This document shows, in pieces, positions 5,022 to 7,339 of a stretch of 7,339 nt of DNA (positions are counted from its first letter, which is position 1; every line of letters begins with the position of its first letter). The notes under the pieces are model-generated. The model did no database searches. It had not been told where the DNA came from and saw nothing but the letters and a program-made list of their open reading frames with translations. This stretch comes from an uncultured Bacillaceae bacterium (GTDB taxonomy: Bacteria > Bacillota > Bacilli > Bacillales > Cytobacillaceae), in contig CALKIU010000126.1 of the NCBI GenBank assembly GCA_937995745.1, positions 1-7,339 of the forward strand, written 5' to 3'. Made by a program: the position numbers and the translations under genes.

Positions 5022-5961
5022 CATTTATCTCAAAACAAATTTCATCCCCGAGCGCGGGAGTTTCTTCCCCTGCAGCATAAGCATAAGCCGGAACATCCAT
5101 CAACAAGTTTTTTCCTTCCCAATCCAAACCGATTCTGTAATTTTTACCCAAATATTCGACCCACCGGACCGTGCCTTTATAACGGCCGGAGTCTGAAAGC
5201 TGCAATCCGTCGGGCCTCACCATAAAAGTCTCTCCCCTTATGGCAAAAAAATTGCAATCGCCCATAAACTCAGCGACGAACCGATTGACCGGCCTTTCAT
5301 ATATTTCCCGCGGGGTCCCGAATTGTTGAATCACCCCGTTGTGCATAATGGCTATTTTATCGGCAATGGACATGGCTTCCTCTTGATCATGGGTTACATA
5401 AATCGCCGTAATGTCCGCCTGCTTTTGTATATTTCTGATTTCCTGCCACATCGATACCCGGAGTTTTTCATCCAGATTGCTCAACGGTTCGTCGAAAAGC
5501 AGGACATCCGGCTTCACGACCAAGGCTCTTGCCAGGGCAACCCTTTGCTGCTGGCCGCCGCTCAACTGGCTGATTTTTCTATTTTCAAAACCGGCCAGTT
5601 TCACCGTTTCCAATATCTTTTTAACCCTTTCCCTTCTTTCCGCGGCCGGAATCCGCCGCACTTTCAGACCGTACTCCACATTCTTGCCGACCGTCATATG
5701 GGGGAAAAGGGCATAGTTTTGAAAAACCATTACCGCGTTCCTTTTTCGCGCTTCCACGTTCGACATATCTTTGCCGCCAAAATAAATCTTCCCTGTTGAT
5801 AAAGGAAGCAGCCCGGCAATGAGATGCAAAAGAGTCGTCTTGCCGCAGCCGGAAGGGCCCAAAAGGGCAACCAACTCCCCGTGGCTGGCGGCCAGATGTA
5901 CATCGTGAAGGACTTTGTTTTCTCCGTAATAATGGGTCACGCCTTCGATGTTAATCTCCAT
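4993..5961 (-). CDS. ABC transporter ATP-binding protein, PotA/FbpC/PhnT class
   Basis: This 322-residue cytoplasmic ATPase subunit powers a binding-protein-dependent importer. Visible motifs are Walker A GPSGCGKTT (35-43), Q-loop Q81 in VFQNYALFPHMTV, signature LSGGQQQR (133-140), Walker B VLLFDEP (153-159) with catalytic E158, D-loop SNLD (161-164) and H-loop H191 in THDQEEA. After about residue 235 comes a short TOBE-type regulatory domain (FMVRPDGLQL, then GTVRWVEYLGKNYRIGLDWEGKNLLMDVP). This architecture is shared by importers of polyamines, iron(III), thiosulfate/sulfate and 2-aminoethylphosphonate. The sequence alone does not decide the substrate, so no gene symbol is given. The ATG at 5961 follows AGGTGA by 6 bases, and the TGA of that site is the stop codon of the phosphatase gene, so translation is likely coupled. 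It is the last gene of the operon visible here. Confidence 0.95.
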   Translation of the reverse strand: MEINIEGVTHYYGENKVLHDVHLAASHGELVALLGPSGCGKTTLLHLIAGLLPLSTGKIYFGGKDMSNVEARKRNAVMVFQNYALFPHMTVGKNVEYGLKVRRIPAAERRERVKKILETVKLAGFENRKISQLSGGQQQRVALARALVVKPDVLLFDEPLSNLDEKLRVSMWQEIRNIQKQADITAIYVTHDQEEAMSIADKIAIMHNGVIQQFGTPREIYERPVNRFVAEFMGDCNFFAIRGETFMVRPDGLQLSDSGRYKGTVRWVEYLGKNYRIGLDWEGKNLLMDVPAYAYAAGEETPALGDEICFEINEKAAVKIKD

Positions 5962-5967
5962 TCCCGC

Positions 5968-5973
5968 TCACCT
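5968..5973 (-). promoter_or_regulatory. Ribosome binding site overlapping upstream stop codon
   Basis: AGGTGA on the minus strand serves as the Shine-Dalgarno sequence for the ABC ATPase start (5961), and its TGA is the stop codon of the phosphatase gene. Terminating ribosomes are delivered directly to the next start, implying co-translation of phosphatase and ATPase. Confidence 0.75.
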
Positions 5974-6819
5974 GTCCTTTGTCATGCCCCGGAAATCCAA
6001 ATAGATCAGGGTCGCATCATCGTGGGTTTTCAGCCGGCCGATTCTTGTTTTATCTTTGTCCGCTTTTTCCAGTTTTCTCAATTCTTGAATGAGCGCGCTC
6101 GCCCCTTTTTCCCAGATCGTTTCCAGAAGATCCTTTTTCGTATATTTGGCCTGCAATGGGTTCAATCCGTCGGTGGCGAGAAGCACTCTTTCAACGCATT
6201 CAACGGGAAATGTTTTGTAAATCCCCTGATCCACCGCTTCTTCGCAATGGCTCAGAATGTAATAACCGTCGGGCTGATTCATTTTTGAACGGTTTTTATT
6301 GAGCAAGTCCAGCTCTTCTTGTGTAAATCCTTTAAAAACAATGCGGTCCTCTCTGTTTTCGTCCCTGGCCATCAATTGGATGACTTGTTCGTCGAGACGG
6401 TTGATCGATTCATCCGTCAGCACGGCCATTTGGCCGTTACTCTGTTCGATAAAAATTTTCACATCCCCGAGAATAAACGTTTCCAGAACCTGTCCGTTTT
6501 TTCTCACGACGGCAATGCCCGCCGAAAGTTTCTCATGGGGCTGCAAGGATGAGAGGTCAACAAATGTTGCAACCTCTTTGTTCAACCGGGAGATTCCTTC
6601 TTTTAAAATCTCTTGGATGGAATGGCTCGTATCGTCGAGATGCTCCTCCAGATAACCTTTCCACCATTGCACCAGCCACGCAACATCATTTCCCGATGGG
6701 AGATAGCTTTTTTCCGTCAACGCAGAGGCGCCGTCGATGACAAAGGCGCCCAGCCTGGTAAGTCCGTACGTATCTTCATTGTATTTTTTTACCGTATCCG
6801 TGCAAAAATCCACTTTCAT
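5968..6819 (-). CDS. PP2C/PPM-family protein phosphatase in transporter operon
   Basis: This 283-residue soluble protein shows the metal-dependent PP2C phosphatase pattern. NEDTYG has D16, FVIDGAS has D29-G30 (usually DGMGG), and FILGDVKIF has G118-D119 (usually GDS). LLATDGL has D217-G218, and HDDATLIYLDF near the end has D267-D268. The aspartates that bind the two metal ions are therefore present, although the DGxxG and GDS loops differ from classical Ser/Thr phosphatases. The length fits a single catalytic domain, and no membrane segment or sensor domain is seen. It would hydrolyse phosphoester bonds, either on a protein or, given the context, possibly on a small molecule; this is inference. 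The gene lies between the permease gene (stop 12 bases upstream) and the ATPase gene (6 bases downstream). GAGG lies 10 bases before the ATG at 6819. No partner kinase is visible in the window. Confidence 0.88.
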   Translation of the reverse strand: MKVDFCTDTVKKYNEDTYGLTRLGAFVIDGASALTEKSYLPSGNDVAWLVQWWKGYLEEHLDDTSHSIQEILKEGISRLNKEVATFVDLSSLQPHEKLSAGIAVVRKNGQVLETFILGDVKIFIEQSNGQMAVLTDESINRLDEQVIQLMARDENREDRIVFKGFTQEELDLLNKNRSKMNQPDGYYILSHCEEAVDQGIYKTFPVECVERVLLATDGLNPLQAKYTKKDLLETIWEKGASALIQELRKLEKADKDKTRIGRLKTHDDATLIYLDFRGMTKDR

Positions 6820-6831
6820 TTGGCATCGTCC

Positions 6832-7339
6832 TCATTCCGTATACGTTTGAACTCTTTTTAACAGAACCGTCCCGATGACTGTCAATAAAAGCACCAACGT
6901 CCCATAAGCCATGGCCAGACCGACTTCAAATTCATCCATCCGTTTGACCATCGCAATGGAAATAGGCCGGTTGGACGGTGTATATAAAAAAGCCGAAATG
7001 GTGTGTTCTCCCAAACTTCTTACAAAGACGAGCAAAAATCCGGCCCACACTCCCGGGGAAATAAGCGGCAAATGGACACGGAAAAAGGTCGTCCATCCCG
7101 TAGCACCGAGATTTTTCGACGCCTGACCGTACTGATCCTTCAGTTTTTGGTATGAGACAGTAACGGACCTCACCGCCATGGGAAGCATACTGATAAAATA
7201 GGTCAAAGGAAGCAACAGCCAGGTGCCGAGCAAAACAGTGCTGAAGCCGTTAATCATATTGATGGCGATGGCGCTCCCCGGCAGGGCAAAAGGCAGCATT
7301 AACAGAAACTCCAATAACGGATTTAGGGACAGCGAACCT
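6832..7339 (-). CDS. ABC transporter permease, C-terminal part (cut by window edge)
   Basis: The frame is open to the right edge, so the N-terminus is missing; 168 residues are visible. It is a membrane subunit of a binding-protein-dependent importer (BPD_transp_1 fold). Hydrophobic segments alternate with short loops: LEFLLMLPFALPGSAIAI, then TWLLLPLTYFISMLPM, then a cytoplasmic loop, then VWAGFLLVFVRSL and LVLLLTVIGTVLL. The loop carries the EAA-type coupling motif QASKNLGATGWTTFFRVHLPLI, with the conserved Gly, which contacts the ATPase. The LPFALPGSAIAI segment is typical of iron/phosphonate-type permeases (FbpB/PhnU-like), where two permease domains are fused or paired. The TTG at 7314 reads as an internal leucine, not a start. 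It is the upstream member of the operon with the phosphatase and ATPase genes. Confidence 0.92.
   Translation of the reverse strand, partial: GSLSLNPLLEFLLMLPFALPGSAIAINMINGFSTVLLGTWLLLPLTYFISMLPMAVRSVTVSYQKLKDQYGQASKNLGATGWTTFFRVHLPLISPGVWAGFLLVFVRSLGEHTISAFLYTPSNRPISIAMVKRMDEFEVGLAMAYGTLVLLLTVIGTVLLKRVQTYTE

Noticed and set aside
6832..7314. Permease gene starting at a TTG at 7314
   Set aside because: The frame continues without a stop to the window edge and the upstream residues continue the permease pattern, so the gene is cut by the edge.

Overview
The window looks like chromosomal DNA from a low- to mid-GC Firmicute, most likely of the family Bacillaceae. The evidence is strong AGGAG-type ribosome binding sites, sigma-A-like promoters, frequent hairpin plus T-run terminators, a lipobox lipoprotein with PepSY domains, a PhnB-like VOC protein and a PedC/BTA-type thioredoxin. 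Genus and species cannot be fixed from the sequence.

Layout. Bases 1-1300 hold a divergent pair of PepSY proteins: a small one without a signal peptide (minus strand) and a lipoprotein with two PepSY repeats (plus strand). The intergenic region between them carries a hairpin that overlaps a good ribosome binding site and a 29-codon micro-ORF. A 20-bp-stem hairpin separates the lipoprotein from a convergent VOC/PhnB-like gene (1503-1925). A 467-base gap rich in inverted repeats follows. Next, on the minus strand, is a D-Ala-D-Ala carboxypeptidase-like gene (2393-3280) with its own terminator. A cluster of REP-like GGGACA/TGTCCC palindromes separates it from a divergent single-gene unit for a CPFC thioredoxin-like protein (3504-3854). 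A second single-gene unit, for an AT-rich membrane-anchored coiled-coil protein, lies at 4137-4661. From 4993 to the right edge the minus strand carries part of an operon read right to left: an inner-membrane ABC permease (incomplete), a PP2C/PPM-type phosphatase, and a PotA/FbpC-class ABC ATPase. The gaps are 12 and 6 bases, and a stop codon overlaps a ribosome binding site.

The most unusual feature is the carboxypeptidase-like gene. Penicillin-recognising enzymes carry their active-site motifs in the order SxxK, SxN, KTG. Here one intact reading frame has KTG first, then SxxK, then SxN. The C-terminal half of the usual protein comes first and the N-terminal half second, joined in frame by a short hydrophilic linker. 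This is the layout expected of a natural circular permutation. The protein also lacks any visible signal peptide, so it is either a cytoplasmic or otherwise repurposed enzyme or a rearranged, non-functional derivative. The second point of interest is the PP2C-type phosphatase placed between the permease and ATPase genes of a transporter operon, which suggests a link between transport and phospho-regulation or metabolite dephosphorylation.
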